From Lachnospiraceae bacterium (GTDB lineage Bacteria; Bacillota; Clostridia; Lachnospirales; Lachnospiraceae), in the NCBI GenBank assembly GCA_024691875.1, contig JAILNG010000054.1, positions 1 to 64,000 on the forward strand: 64,000 nt of DNA. Direction: 5' to 3'. Of the stretch, positions 35,612-44,744 are shown piece by piece. The first letter of the stretch is position 1, and each line of letters begins with the position of its first letter. Both the position numbers and the translations under genes were made by a program. A model generated the notes under the pieces. That model saw nothing but the letters and a program-made list of their open reading frames with translations, made no database searches and was not told the DNA's origin.

Positions 35612-36619
35612 TTACCAAGAAAGATTGTTATGCTCGGCTTTTTTGTCTCTGGTAAACAGATCATGTACCGCTTCGCTTGCCGGCTTGTCTTCAAAAAGCA
35701 CCATGCAGACCTGCTCAACTATGGGCATGCTTACATCATATTTTTTTGAAAGTGCAAGCGCAGCCTTTGCACAATAAACACCTTCGACGGTCTGACCGAC
35801 AAGATTCATGGCTGCTTCACAGGATTTCCCTTGTCCCATAAAATAGCCTGCATTTCTGTTTCTTGAGTGATTACTTGTACAGGTAACCATCAGATCGCCC
35901 ATTCCGGAAAGTCCTGAAAATGTTTCCGGACAACCGCCCATCCTTGCACCGAGTCTGGAGATTTCAGCGATGCCTCTGGTCATAAGTGCGGCTTTTGTAT
36001 TGTCGCCGTAACCGAGTCCGTCCGCAATTCCGGCAGCAAGCGCAATAACATTCTTTAAAGAGCCCCCAAGTTCAATGCCCAGTACATCCGGGCTTGTGTA
36101 AACTCTGAAGTAATCGTTCATAAAAGCGTCCTGGATCTTCTCCGCAGCTTCCTTCTTATGGGAACCTGCCACGATAGTGGACGGAATGTGTACTGAAACC
36201 TCCTCAGCATGAGTGGGTCCGGAAAGAACACAGACTTCAGCCTTGGGGATCTCATCAGAAATAATCTCAGTCAGCGTTTTAAGTGTTGTTTCTTCAATAC
36301 CCTTTGCAACATTGACGATGATCTGGCCTTCTTTAATAAGAGGTGCTATCAATTTTGAGGTTCTTCTGACAAATATTGAAGCAACAGCCATTACGATAAT
36401 GTCAATGTCACCTGAAAGTGCTTCATTAAGATCTGTTGTAAGCTTCACTCCGTCGGGCATAACAGCTCCGGGAAGATTTCTTATCCTCGTTCTGTCTGAG
36501 GCCATGGATGTGATCTCTTTTTCAATAGCACTCCAAAGTGTAACTTCATGTTTGTTTGAATCAAGCAGGATGGCGAGGGCCGTTCCCCAGGTTCCCGCAC
36601 CAAGTATCGTAATTTTCAT
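35612..36619 (-). CDS. gpsA: Glycerol-3-phosphate dehydrogenase [NAD(P)+]
   Basis: A 335-residue enzyme that makes sn-glycerol 3-phosphate from dihydroxyacetone phosphate for phospholipids. GAGTWGTALA at residues 7-16 is the dinucleotide-binding site; NVAKGIEE, LSGPTHAEEV and the catalytic-region KNVIALAAGIADGLG are present. Its start overlaps the plsY stop by 1 bp (TAATG), and plsY uses its product. Confidence 0.96.
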   Translation of the reverse strand: MKITILGAGTWGTALAILLDSNKHEVTLWSAIEKEITSMASDRTRIRNLPGAVMPDGVKLTTDLNEALSGDIDIIVMAVASIFVRRTSKLIAPLIKEGQIIVNVAKGIEETTLKTLTEIISDEIPKAEVCVLSGPTHAEEVSVHIPSTIVAGSHKKEAAEKIQDAFMNDYFRVYTSPDVLGIELGGSLKNVIALAAGIADGLGYGDNTKAALMTRGIAEISRLGARMGGCPETFSGLSGMGDLMVTCTSNHSRNRNAGYFMGQGKSCEAAMNLVGQTVEGVYCAKAALALSKKYDVSMPIVEQVCMVLFEDKPASEAVHDLFTRDKKAEHNNLSW

Positions 36620-37278
36620 TATTCGCTCTTCTCCTTTTTCTTAACCGTAAGCTTGTTTTCATTGTGATTCTTAAGTCTTACAATGTTTGCTCTGTGATTA
36701 TAAAATGCAGAAATTGTGAAAAGCAATGTTACAATGATCATATGCAGGTTTCCGTGGGAAGTGATCCCGACAAAGATCGGGAAAAGCACGGAAGCCGTAA
36801 GAGATGCCAAGGACATGTATCTGGTGAAGACCAGGATCGAAATGAAAAGAATAAGGCCGATTACCGCCAGCCTCCAGTCATAGATCAACATGCACGCACC
36901 CATGCAGGCAATTCCTTTTCCGCCTCTGAATTTCAGATAGAAAGGGAAAAGATGTCCGCAAACAGCACCGAGTGCAGTGTAAAGCACAAGGAGCTGACTC
37001 ATGTCCGAGAAAGGTGCATATTGAGTGAAAAGTAAGTATCTCGTAAGCATCATAGGGATTATGGTCTTTCCGAGATCGATAATAAGCGTGATGATACCTG
37101 CTTTAAGCCCCACAACTCTTAATACATTGGTGGTTCCGAGGTTCCCGCTTCCTTTGGATTTAACGTCAACATGATAGATCTTTCCGATAAAATATCCTGA
37201 TGAAAAGATCCCGAAAACATAGCCCATGATAATGCAAAAAATGATCTGAAGTACAAAATAATCCTTGAAAATCTCCAT
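36619..37278 (-). CDS. plsY: Glycerol-3-phosphate acyltransferase PlsY
   Basis: A 219-residue membrane enzyme that acylates glycerol 3-phosphate from acyl-phosphate. The three conserved loops are visible: SGYFIGKI then KGSGNLGTTNVLRVVG, FRGGKGIA, and SLASL. Five or so membrane segments and a basic tail (KLTVKKKEK) are present. It stands between der and gpsA, a widespread order in Firmicutes. Confidence 0.95.
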   Translation of the reverse strand: MEIFKDYFVLQIIFCIIMGYVFGIFSSGYFIGKIYHVDVKSKGSGNLGTTNVLRVVGLKAGIITLIIDLGKTIIPMMLTRYLLFTQYAPFSDMSQLLVLYTALGAVCGHLFPFYLKFRGGKGIACMGACMLIYDWRLAVIGLILFISILVFTRYMSLASLTASVLFPIFVGITSHGNLHMIIVTLLFTISAFYNHRANIVRLKNHNENKLTVKKKEKSE

Positions 37279-37290
37279 GTCCCCTACCTC

Positions 37291-38625
37291 TTATTCCGTT
37301 TCTTTTTCGCCGCGTTCTCTGATGATGAATTTCAGGGAAGTTCCCGCAAAACCAAAAGCTTCACGGATCTTGTTCTCAATATATCTGGTGTATGAGAAAT
37401 GCATAAGCTTCTTATCATTTACAAAGATGACAAAAGCCGGAGGCTTTACAGCCACCTGAGTGATGTAGAAGAGCTTAAGTCTTCTGCCTTTGTCCGAAGG
37501 AGGCTGCTGCAAGGATACGGCCTGCATCATGATCTCATTGAGAACACCTGTTCCTATCCTCATGTTCTGATTTTGAATAATGGCATCAATGCGTTCAAAA
37601 AGCTTGTTCATTCTCTGTCCGGTCTTTGCGGAAATGAAAAGAATGTCCGCATAAGGAATGAAAGAAAGAACCTGCTTGATCTTTTCGGTCATTTTGTAAA
37701 TGGTTTTGTCATCCTTATCTTCAACCGCATCCCATTTGTTAACGGCTATAAGAATGCCCTTACCGGCATCATGAGCGATACCTGCGATCTTTGCATCCTG
37801 CTCCGTAACGCCTTCCTGCGCATTGATGACAACAACCACCACATCAGCTCTCTCAACGGCAGCAACGGTTCTGACCATCATGAAATGCTCAATATCCTCT
37901 TTGATCTTTGCATGTCTTCTGAGACCTGCGGTATCGATGAAAACATATTCTTCGTTATTGTGCTTTACAACAGTGTCGATAGCGTCTCTGGTAGTACCTG
38001 CAATATCGGAAACAATGACTCTGTCTGCTCCGATCAGTTTGTTGATAATAGAGCTTTTGCCTACATTTGGTTTACCTACAATGGCAATTCTGGGGCGTTC
38101 ATCTTCTGTCTCTTCCGTCGTTCTTTCACCCACAGCCTCGCAAACCGCATCCAATAGTTCTCCGAATCCGAGACGATTTACGGACGAAACCGGAATGGGG
38201 TCTCCGATACCGAGGTTATAAAACTCGTAGGTGTCATTCATGAATTTATTAAAATCATCCACCTTGTTAACACAAAGAATAACGGATTTCCCGGCCTTTC
38301 TTAAAATGTCGGCAACATTGTAATCCGCATCTACAAGTCCGGTCTTTACGTCAACCACAAAAATTACAGCGTCAGCAGTCTCAATCGCAACCTGTGCCTG
38401 CTCACGCATATAAGTCAGCATCATATCTCCGTTTTCGGGTTCTATTCCGCCTGTATCTATTAAAGTAAACTGCCTGTCAAGCCATGTGATATCTGCGTAG
38501 ATCCTGTCCCTTGTGACACCGGGTGTGTCCTTTACGATAGAGATCCTTTCGCCCGCAAGAGCATTGAAAAGCGTTGATTTTCCCACATTGGGACGCCCAA
38601 TTACGGCGATTATGGGTTTAGACAT
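37291..38625 (-). CDS. der: Ribosome assembly GTPase Der (EngA)
   Basis: A 444-residue protein with two tandem G domains, [12 protein letters not shown] at 10-21 and GKPNVGKSSIIN near 184, each with its own DTxG (DTGGIEPE; DTAGLR) and NKxD (NKVDD; NKWDA). A C-terminal KH-like domain covers about 350-440. It is required for 50S assembly. It overlaps the DUF512 gene by 8 bp. Confidence 0.97.
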   Translation of the reverse strand: MSKPIIAVIGRPNVGKSTLFNALAGERISIVKDTPGVTRDRIYADITWLDRQFTLIDTGGIEPENGDMMLTYMREQAQVAIETADAVIFVVDVKTGLVDADYNVADILRKAGKSVILCVNKVDDFNKFMNDTYEFYNLGIGDPIPVSSVNRLGFGELLDAVCEAVGERTTEETEDERPRIAIVGKPNVGKSSIINKLIGADRVIVSDIAGTTRDAIDTVVKHNNEEYVFIDTAGLRRHAKIKEDIEHFMMVRTVAAVERADVVVVVINAQEGVTEQDAKIAGIAHDAGKGILIAVNKWDAVEDKDDKTIYKMTEKIKQVLSFIPYADILFISAKTGQRMNKLFERIDAIIQNQNMRIGTGVLNEIMMQAVSLQQPPSDKGRRLKLFYITQVAVKPPAFVIFVNDKKLMHFSYTRYIENKIREAFGFAGTSLKFIIRERGEKETE

Positions 38626-39937
38626 TTATTATTTCCTCCACTAAAGAGCTACCTTCAGATTTTACTATACTAACCTTTATTTGTAAAGATTTTTCGATGT
38701 CTCCGACAGTCATGTCATCCAGTAAAACATCCTCTCCGGTCTTAAGAAGAACACAGGGAAGAAGCAATTTTTCGCCGAGTTCACGACCGGTCAACTGAGC
38801 GATTATGTCCTGACCTGTGAGAAGCCCCGCAACAGTGATCGTATCTCCAAAGAAATTGTTGATGATCTCGTAGACATTCACCTTAACCTTGGGATATTTC
38901 TTGTTTATCTTCTTAACCTGATCGCAGAGTATCGGATAAGCAAGAGTTCCGGTAGCCAGCGAAACCATGTGCTCTCTGTCGTCTCCGGCAAGTTCTTCAA
39001 GGCACTCGTCCACCTCATAATTCAGAAGTCTGACCATTCCCACGCCGTTACCGATCTGAGGATACTCTTCATAGTCTTCGGCTTCGGGGATCGGAAGCTC
39101 TGCCTTTAAGTACCATTCATCACTTGCATATACAAATCTTGTACCAAAAGCAGCCTTAAACTTTTTCTGATACTTTTCAATCTGTTGTACTACGGCGATA
39201 GAATCCTCTTTATTAAAGGGTTCCAATGGTGTCAAACGATTTCTGAATTTAGTGATGCCCACAGGTACAACGGATAGAGATTTCATATGCCCGATGTACA
39301 TTGATAAGTCATTTATTGTCCTGTCAAGTTCTGCTCCGTCGTTCCATCCCTTGCATAAAACGATCTGTCCGTTCATGTCTATGCCTGCCTGATAGAGCTT
39401 TGTCATATGATCCATGACTGTTCCCGCAAAACGATTGTGAAGCATTTTGCAGCGCAGCTCCGGATTTGTGGTGTGAACCGATACGTTGATGGGTGAAAGG
39501 TTGTAAGATATCAGCCTGTCGATGTCCGCATCGGTCATGTTGGTAAGGGTTACGTAACTGCCCGACAAAAAAGAAAGCCTGGTGTCGTCATCTTTAAAAT
39601 ATATGGTATCGCGCATCCCGGGCGGATTTTGATCGATGAAGCAAAAAATACACTTGTTCCTGCAGGAGGAATAGTCATCCATAATTCCGTCTTCAAAAAC
39701 AAGACCCAGCTCTTCGGAAGGATCCTTTTCGATGTCAAGCTCCCATTCTTCACCGTCCGGCTTTCGTACTACAACTGTAAGATCTTCATTCGCGCACAAA
39801 AATTCAAAGTCAAAGATGTCGATGACTTCTTTGCCGTTAATGGAAACCAATTCATCGCCGGGTTCAATTTCCATTTCTTCCGCGATCGACCCTTCAACTA
39901 TGCTCTTAATTATCTGTTTTTTACGCTGTGAATGCAT
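38618..39937 (-). CDS. DUF512 protein with PDZ and radical SAM-like domains
   Basis: A 439-residue protein. An N-terminal PDZ-like domain (about 12-60, with IEPGDELVSINGKEV) precedes a cysteine cluster C92-x3-C96-x2-C99 (CRNKCIFCF) of radical SAM type, then the DUF512 domain with GNGVGMVRLL. The family is conserved upstream of der in Clostridia and has no defined substrate that I know. I chose ATG 39937; the longer frame starts with TTG 39964. It overlaps the end of yraN by 17 bp. Confidence 0.88.
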   Translation of the reverse strand: MHSQRKKQIIKSIVEGSIAEEMEIEPGDELVSINGKEVIDIFDFEFLCANEDLTVVVRKPDGEEWELDIEKDPSEELGLVFEDGIMDDYSSCRNKCIFCFIDQNPPGMRDTIYFKDDDTRLSFLSGSYVTLTNMTDADIDRLISYNLSPINVSVHTTNPELRCKMLHNRFAGTVMDHMTKLYQAGIDMNGQIVLCKGWNDGAELDRTINDLSMYIGHMKSLSVVPVGITKFRNRLTPLEPFNKEDSIAVVQQIEKYQKKFKAAFGTRFVYASDEWYLKAELPIPEAEDYEEYPQIGNGVGMVRLLNYEVDECLEELAGDDREHMVSLATGTLAYPILCDQVKKINKKYPKVKVNVYEIINNFFGDTITVAGLLTGQDIIAQLTGRELGEKLLLPCVLLKTGEDVLLDDMTVGDIEKSLQIKVSIVKSEGSSLVEEIINV

Positions 39938-40280
39938 TTTTAATCCATTTAACCTCTTCACCAAGGATTGACATTACATCAAATCTTATGGGTTGTTCAA
40001 AGGACAATCCTTTATATTTTAAAAAGCTCATTGCACCTTTAATTATCTTTTTTTGTTTTGCGGGAGTAACCGCTTCTTCCGGATAACCGGCTTCCGTGTT
40101 TTCTCTCATCTTAACTTCTATAAAGCAGAGGTAATCTTCTCCGAGCCAATGATCCGTAGCGATCAGGTCCAGTTCCCCGCCTTTAAAATAAAAATTCCTG
40201 TAAAGGATCTTTCCTCCTTCGGAAACGATCCGGTCAGCTGCGATGTTCTCGCCCTTTCTCCCCTTTTCCCTCGTGTTCAT
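39921..40280 (-). CDS. yraN: YraN family putative nuclease (UPF0102)
   Basis: A 119-residue protein with the KGRKGENIAADRIV opening and an Archaeal-Holliday-junction-resolvase-like fold: GELDLIATD and FIEVKMR supply the D and E-x-K of a PD-(D/E)xK site. Its biological role is unclear. ATG 40280 has AAAGG upstream; the longer frame would overlap the previous gene. It commonly follows rnhB in bacterial genomes, as here after the small FlhB-like gene. Confidence 0.92.
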   Translation of the reverse strand: MNTREKGRKGENIAADRIVSEGGKILYRNFYFKGGELDLIATDHWLGEDYLCFIEVKMRENTEAGYPEEAVTPAKQKKIIKGAMSFLKYKGLSFEQPIRFDVMSILGEEVKWIKNAFTA

Positions 40281-40281
40281 T

Positions 40282-40584
40282 TTACACCTTTCTCGGTCGT
40301 TTGCTGACTTTGCTTTCCGCTCTGTCAACCATTACAAGAACTTCAGCCACAACTCCGTACAATTCTTCCGGAATATAATCACCGATCTCAAGCTTTGAAA
40401 GCGTTCCTGCAAGTTTTTCATCTTTGTGTATGGGTACATCCGTTTCTTTGGCCGTCTCAATGATCTTTTCCGCAACATGTCCCTTTCCCGTTGCTATGAT
40501 CTGAGGAGCCGTTTCTCCCGGAACATACTCCAGAGCAACCGCTGTTTTTTGTTTTTCTTCTTTTTCTTCTGCCATATGCTTCAT
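40282..40584 (-). CDS. FlhB-like export switch domain protein (YlqH type)
   Basis: A short protein of about 100 residues equivalent to the C-terminal cytoplasmic part of FlhB: KTAVALEYVPGETAPQIIA, then DVPIHKDEKLAGTLSKLEIGDYIPEELYGVVAEVL. It lacks the membrane part and the NPTH self-cleavage site. Stand-alone forms occur next to rnhB in Firmicutes (YlqH) and have no proven role. The start is uncertain between ATG 40584 and ATG 40575; neither has a strong ribosome site. Confidence 0.85.
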   Translation of the reverse strand: MKHMAEEKEEKQKTAVALEYVPGETAPQIIATGKGHVAEKIIETAKETDVPIHKDEKLAGTLSKLEIGDYIPEELYGVVAEVLVMVDRAESKVSKRPRKV

Positions 40585-40616
40585 TCTGACCGTAAGGTCC
40601 AAAAAACGATAGATCT

Positions 40617-41372
40617 TTAAACGAAATTACCGATAAAACTGCGTCTGTGTATCTCACAGGGGCCGTATTTTTTGAGGGCTTCGATGTGCGCAGCACTTCC
40701 GTAGCCCTTATTGGAAGCAAAATCATATTCCGGATACTTGTCCGAAACAAATTCCATGTATCTGTCTCTCGTAACCTTTGCAATAATACTTGCGGAAGCT
40801 ATCGAAAGACTCTTTGCATCGCCCTTTATGATCTTTACCTGCTTTTGATCAAGTCCCGGAATGATCACAGCATCGTTAAGCAAAAGATCCGGACGGGGAT
40901 CCAGTTTTGAAACGGCTTGCCTCATAGCTTCGTAAGTTGCCTGAAGGATATTTATCTCATCGATCCTTTCCGGCGAAACGACACCGATCCCGTAAGCAAC
41001 TGCCTTTTCCATGATCTCTTCGCTCAATTCTTCTCTTTGCTTAGCCGTAAGTTTCTTGGAATCATTCACATACAGTATCTTACAGCCCTTTGGGAGAATG
41101 ACCGCTCCCGCAACCACTGGACCCGCAAGAGGTCCGCGTCCGACTTCGTCGATTCCGCATATGCTTGCGTAATCATAGTACTTGTTCTCATAGATCAGCA
41201 TATTGTCGATGCGTTCAAGCTCTTTAAGATACTTGTCTTTCTTCTTTCTGCAATCCTCCAGGATCTTTACAACACCGGCTCTTTCATCGTTCTTATAGGC
41301 AGCGAGAAATGAATCCGTGTCTTCGGGTGAAAGAGACTTTGCTTTTAATTTGATATCCGAAATACTTTCCAT
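40617..41372 (-). CDS. rnhB: Ribonuclease HII
   Basis: A 251-residue enzyme that cuts RNA in RNA-DNA hybrids and removes misincorporated ribonucleotides. The GIDEVGRGPLAGPVVAGAVI motif holds D75-E76, with KGDAKSLSIASASIIAKVTRD later. About 70 residues precede the catalytic domain, the Gram-positive form of the enzyme with a substrate-binding N-terminal region. It sits between ylqF and the FlhB-like gene, as in Bacillus. Confidence 0.96.
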   Translation of the reverse strand: MESISDIKLKAKSLSPEDTDSFLAAYKNDERAGVVKILEDCRKKKDKYLKELERIDNMLIYENKYYDYASICGIDEVGRGPLAGPVVAGAVILPKGCKILYVNDSKKLTAKQREELSEEIMEKAVAYGIGVVSPERIDEINILQATYEAMRQAVSKLDPRPDLLLNDAVIIPGLDQKQVKIIKGDAKSLSIASASIIAKVTRDRYMEFVSDKYPEYDFASNKGYGSAAHIEALKKYGPCEIHRRSFIGNFV

Positions 41373-41381
41373 TATTTTGTC

Positions 41382-42248
41382 CTATTTAATGAAGTCAGAA
41401 ACCTTTTCAAGGCTGACTTTTCCGAATTTTCCGCCTCTGAAGTCATCAGTTATCGTAAATGACATACGATCTGTGTCAGGCTCTCCGCCCTTTTTCAGAC
41501 AAGCCTTTTTCGCACATATATCATACAAAAGCTCCAGGCTGTCTTCCTTTTCGAGAACACCGTAACGGGAATTAACCGCTCCCGGATAGCTCTGAACGAG
41601 GTATTTAAGAAGATTAAGTGCAAGATCGTGAGAATCAAGTATGTTCTCATTGATGGATCCGATCATTGCAATGTGAAGCCCCACTTTTTGATCCTCAAAC
41701 TTGGGCCATAAAATGCCGGGAGTATCAAGGAGTTCCAGCTCTTTTGACAGTCTTATCCACTGCTTGCCGGTGGTAACGCCCGGCTTGTCTCCGGTTTTGG
41801 TGCAGGCTTTTTTCGCATAGGAATTTATGAAGGTGGATTTTCCCACATTGGGTATTCCGAGGATCATAGCGCGGATCGGACGATTGATCATCCCTCTGGC
41901 CTTGTCTCTCTCAATCTTTTCTTTACAAGCCTCACGAACCACATTCATTACAGGCTTCAGATTTCCGTTTCTGGCATTTGTGATCAGAACAAAATAGCCC
42001 TTTGATTCGTAATAGCTCTTAAAGTCAGCTGTTACACGGTCATCCGCAAGATCGGCTTTATTGATGAGAAGAACCCTCGGCTTGTTGTTTGCAAGCTCAT
42101 CAATGTCCGGATTTTTTGATGAATAAGGGATCCTGGCATCGATCAGTTCAATGAGTACATCCACAAGCTTAAGACTTTCTTTTATTTCCTTTTTCGCCTT
42201 GGCCATGTGGCCGGGGTACCAATTTATGTTTGTCTTGTTATCAGTCAT
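41382..42248 (-). CDS. ylqF: Ribosome biogenesis GTPase YlqF (RbgA)
   Basis: A 288-residue circularly permuted GTPase. The order is G4 (INKADL, about 60) before G1 (GIPNVGKSTFIN, about 130) and G3 (LDTPGIL, about 173), which defines the family. The N-terminal INWYPGHMAKAKK is typical. It acts late in 50S assembly, including incorporation of L16. It lies between lepB and rnhB, the common Firmicutes order. Confidence 0.96.
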   Translation of the reverse strand: MTDNKTNINWYPGHMAKAKKEIKESLKLVDVLIELIDARIPYSSKNPDIDELANNKPRVLLINKADLADDRVTADFKSYYESKGYFVLITNARNGNLKPVMNVVREACKEKIERDKARGMINRPIRAMILGIPNVGKSTFINSYAKKACTKTGDKPGVTTGKQWIRLSKELELLDTPGILWPKFEDQKVGLHIAMIGSINENILDSHDLALNLLKYLVQSYPGAVNSRYGVLEKEDSLELLYDICAKKACLKKGGEPDTDRMSFTITDDFRGGKFGKVSLEKVSDFIK

Positions 42249-42280
42249 ATATTCACCTGCCGCTTGAAATCGATTTGATC

Positions 42281-42859
42281 TTATTTGTTGTTCAGCTTCT
42301 TAATAAAAGCCGGAGAAGGCGAGATCCTGAAAAAAGCCTTTCCTATAATATCGCCCTTTACAACAGATCCGATGTTTGAGAATCTTGAGTCTTCGGAAGA
42401 ATTACGATTGTCTCCCAGTACAAAGAATTCGTTTTCCTGTAATTCAATGGGACTGTCTGCCAATCCGGAAACCTTCATTTTTTCGGTATCTATAACTTCT
42501 TCAAACTCTTCACCGTTAATGTAAACGCTTCCGTTAATGATCTCAACGGTATCTCCCGGAACTCCGATAACACGTTTTACGTTATTATAGGAGTGTTCAT
42601 TTGAACCCTGGTTAAAAACGATCACGTCGTTCCTTTTCGGCTCGCTTTTTAAATAAGAAAGCCTGTTTATAAGGATCACGTCTCCGTCGTTCAAAGTCTT
42701 GCCCATAGAATCTCCGACCATTACGGTCTTTGCCAGAGCGTATCTGATGATGAGCCAGGCTGCAAGGACAACAAGCGCGGATTCCAAAAGCAGGATTCCC
42801 GCTTTCTTAAGTAAGATCAATATTTTAGGTTTTTTGTCATAAAGATATATGTCTGCCAT
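42281..42859 (-). CDS. lepB: Type I signal peptidase
   Basis: A 192-residue membrane protease with one N-terminal membrane segment (about 22-41). The catalytic serine S51 is in MVGDSMGKT and the lysine K95 is in NNVKRVIGVPGD; GDNRNSSEDSR is the third conserved box. It removes signal peptides from secreted proteins. ATG 42859 lies right after a well-formed promoter, so the mRNA may have almost no leader. The longer in-frame ORF would cross the promoter and terminator and is rejected. Confidence 0.93.
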   Translation of the reverse strand: MADIYLYDKKPKILILLKKAGILLLESALVVLAAWLIIRYALAKTVMVGDSMGKTLNDGDVILINRLSYLKSEPKRNDVIVFNQGSNEHSYNNVKRVIGVPGDTVEIINGSVYINGEEFEEVIDTEKMKVSGLADSPIELQENEFFVLGDNRNSSEDSRFSNIGSVVKGDIIGKAFFRISPSPAFIKKLNNK

Positions 42860-42867
42860 AATACTTA

Positions 42868-42896
42868 ATTTTAAATGATTAGCCTCTTTTTGTAAA
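42868..42896 (-). promoter_or_regulatory. lepB promoter
   Basis: On the minus strand TTTACA (42896-42891), a 17-bp spacer and TAAAAT (42873-42868). The expected start near 42861 is only about 2 bases before ATG 42859. Confidence 0.5.
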
Positions 42897-42922
42897 GCAA
42901 ACTTCGCTATCTCCAAAAGAAA

Positions 42923-42948
42923 ACGGGACAGGCAAAAACCTGTCCCGT
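42923..42948 (-). terminator. rplS terminator
   Basis: A perfect 10-bp stem, ACGGGACAGG and CCTGTCCCGT, with a 6-nt loop, followed on the minus strand by TTTTCTTTT. It separates rplS from lepB. Confidence 0.88.
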
Positions 42949-42964
42949 ACATTTCGGTCTGTTA

Positions 42965-43312
42965 TTACTTAATAACTTCCTTAACCTTAGCGCTCTTACC
43001 TTTTCTGTCGCGAAGGTAGTTGAGCTTAGCGCGTCTTGCCTTACCTGTTCTTACAACCTCGATCTTCTCAACGATAGGGGAATTAACGAGCCAAGTCTTT
43101 TCTACACCGATTCCGTTGGAGCTCTTTCTTACTGTGAAAGTCTCTCTTACTCCGGCGTGCTGCTTCTTAAGAACTGTGCCCTCGAAAAGCTGTGTTCTTA
43201 CACGGTTTCCTTCTTTAACCTTAGCGTAAACCTTAACGGAGTCACCAACGTTAAACTGGGGCTTCTCAGCCTTTAACTGTTCTGCTTCGATTTCTCTGAT
43301 AATGTCGTTCAT
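42965..43312 (-). CDS. rplS: 50S ribosomal protein L19
   Basis: A 115-residue ribosomal protein located at the subunit interface. [18 protein letters not shown] and [17 protein letters not shown] are the conserved parts. AGGAGG precedes ATG 43312. It is transcribed from its own promoter through a leader and ended by a strong hairpin, so it can be controlled separately from the trmD group upstream. Confidence 0.97.
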   Translation of the reverse strand: MNDIIREIEAEQLKAEKPQFNVGDSVKVYAKVKEGNRVRTQLFEGTVLKKQHAGVRETFTVRKSSNGIGVEKTWLVNSPIVEKIEVVRTGKARRAKLNYLRDRKGKSAKVKEVIK

Positions 43313-43380
43313 TTTACGACCTCCTTTTATATTAAGCCGTTCTTACTCATATCTATGACAGCGGACCGACTTTTTCATGC
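43313..43380 (-). ncRNA. Candidate L19 leader RNA
   Basis: The leader of about 68 bases before rplS contains GGTCCGCTG, a TCATA/TATGA hairpin and AAGAACGGC, with CCG and CGG closing the structure. Position and motifs fit the Rfam L19_leader, thought to mediate feedback by L19. The match is from memory only. Confidence 0.45.
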
Positions 43381-43386
43381 CGAGAT

Positions 43387-43415
43387 ATTATAATACCGAA
43401 TTGTATAAATTGCAA
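43387..43415 (-). promoter_or_regulatory. rplS promoter
   Basis: On the minus strand TTGCAA (43415-43410), a 17-bp spacer and TATAAT (43392-43387), between trmD and rplS. Confidence 0.7.
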
Positions 43416-43431
43416 GTAAAAGTTGAAAAAA

Positions 43432-44139
43432 TTATTTCAAGAGATCCGGCCGATATTTCCTTGTCCTTTCAACCGACTTTTCCTTTTTCCATTTCTCTAC
43501 ATTTGCGTGATGTCCGGAAAGAAGAACTTCAGGGACTTTCAAGCCGCGATACTCTTCAGGTCTGGTGTATTGAGGATGTTCAAGAAGATTATCATTAAAG
43601 CTCTCATAAACAGCTGAATCCACATTGTTGAGAACCCCCGGCACAAGTCTGGAGACAGTGTCCATCATTACCATTGCCGGTAATTCTCCGCCTGTCAGTA
43701 CATAATCTCCGATGGTATAAAAATCCGGTTGAATGATCTCAAGTGCTCTTTCATCTATGCCTTCGTAATGACCGCAAATAAAGATAAGATCTTCTTCCTT
43801 TGCCAGTTCTTTTGCCGCATTTTGATCAAATTTACGCCCCCATGGTGTCAAATAGATCGTTTTGGGCTTTTTTTGAGAGTCTTTGTCATTGCCTTTGTTT
43901 ACTTCTTCGACAATGTGTTCCCAGGTTCTGACAACCGGATCTGCCGCCATCAGCATTCCGGCACCGCCGCCGTATGGATAATCATCAACTTTTCTGTGTT
44001 TGTCCAAAGTGAAATCTCTGATGTTTACCGCATTAATGCTCAATATTCCTTTTTCAACGGCTCTTCCGATTATACTTTCATTCATGCAGGAATTTATCAT
44101 ATCCGGAAAAAGCGTCATAACATAAAAATTCATAGGCAT
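43432..44139 (-). CDS. trmD: tRNA (guanine37-N1)-methyltransferase
   Basis: A 235-residue SPOUT-class enzyme that methylates G37 of tRNAs with G36 and prevents frameshifting. LTLFPDM (as MTLFPDM), GGGAGML and the knotted S-adenosylmethionine site [13 protein letters not shown] are visible, as is [19 protein letters not shown]. It lies 5 bp after rimM, within the classical rpsP-khpA-rimM-trmD group. Confidence 0.97.
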   Translation of the reverse strand: MPMNFYVMTLFPDMINSCMNESIIGRAVEKGILSINAVNIRDFTLDKHRKVDDYPYGGGAGMLMAADPVVRTWEHIVEEVNKGNDKDSQKKPKTIYLTPWGRKFDQNAAKELAKEEDLIFICGHYEGIDERALEIIQPDFYTIGDYVLTGGELPAMVMMDTVSRLVPGVLNNVDSAVYESFNDNLLEHPQYTRPEEYRGLKVPEVLLSGHHANVEKWKKEKSVERTRKYRPDLLK

Positions 44140-44144
44140 ACGTA

Positions 44145-44669
44145 TTAATCCGTTAATCCCGGAAGGATGTGCACGGTTATCTTTTTTTCCTCCAAGGATA
44201 CTCTTATGTTGCTGTCTTTGATCGAGGGAATGAGAATTTCTTTTTTATCTTTTGTCTTAACAAGATAAACGTCGTTTGCCGATGTTTGAAGAATCTCGGT
44301 AAGAACTCCGACAGGAGTTTCCGGATCGTTTTCGTCATAAACATCCAGCCCGATCAAGTCATATATATAATATTCCCCTTCTTCAAGAGGAATAGCATTT
44401 TCTCTTGTAACCAGCAGATCCATCTGTTTCCAGCGTTCCACATCGTTGATCGAATCTATGCCTTTGAACTTTAAAATGGCCAGATTCTTAAAATACTTGA
44501 CTCCCGTTACTTCCAGTTCCTTAAGCTCTTTTCCCGTATCAAGAAAAACCTGCTTGAGGAAGTCAAATCTTTTTATGTCTTCTGTTGTGGGATAAACCTT
44601 AACTTCTCCGTGTATCCCGTGAGTATTGGAGATCACCCCGACTCTTAACATTTTGTCTTTATCGATCAA
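44145..44669 (-). CDS. rimM: 16S rRNA processing protein RimM
   Basis: A 174-residue 30S maturation factor that binds S19. The N-terminal domain has [20 protein letters not shown] and the PRC-barrel region has [12 protein letters not shown]. The start is unusual: a TTG at 44669 is 6 bp from a perfect AAGGAG (44681-44676), while the ATG at 44651 has no ribosome site. I therefore take TTG, adding six residues before MLRVG. Confidence 0.93.
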   Translation of the reverse strand: MIDKDKMLRVGVISNTHGIHGEVKVYPTTEDIKRFDFLKQVFLDTGKELKELEVTGVKYFKNLAILKFKGIDSINDVERWKQMDLLVTRENAIPLEEGEYYIYDLIGLDVYDENDPETPVGVLTEILQTSANDVYLVKTKDKKEILIPSIKDSNIRVSLEEKKITVHILPGLTD

Positions 44670-44744
44670 ATTAAACTCCTTAATGACAAACACGTCTTTT
44701 TTAAAGAAAAGCGCATGCTTAATTTTAAACATGCGCCGACTTCT

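Noticed and set aside
42860..42952. Upstream extension of lepB
   Set aside because: It would be translated from inside the rplS terminator and across the lepB promoter; the catalytic serine spacing fits ATG 42859.
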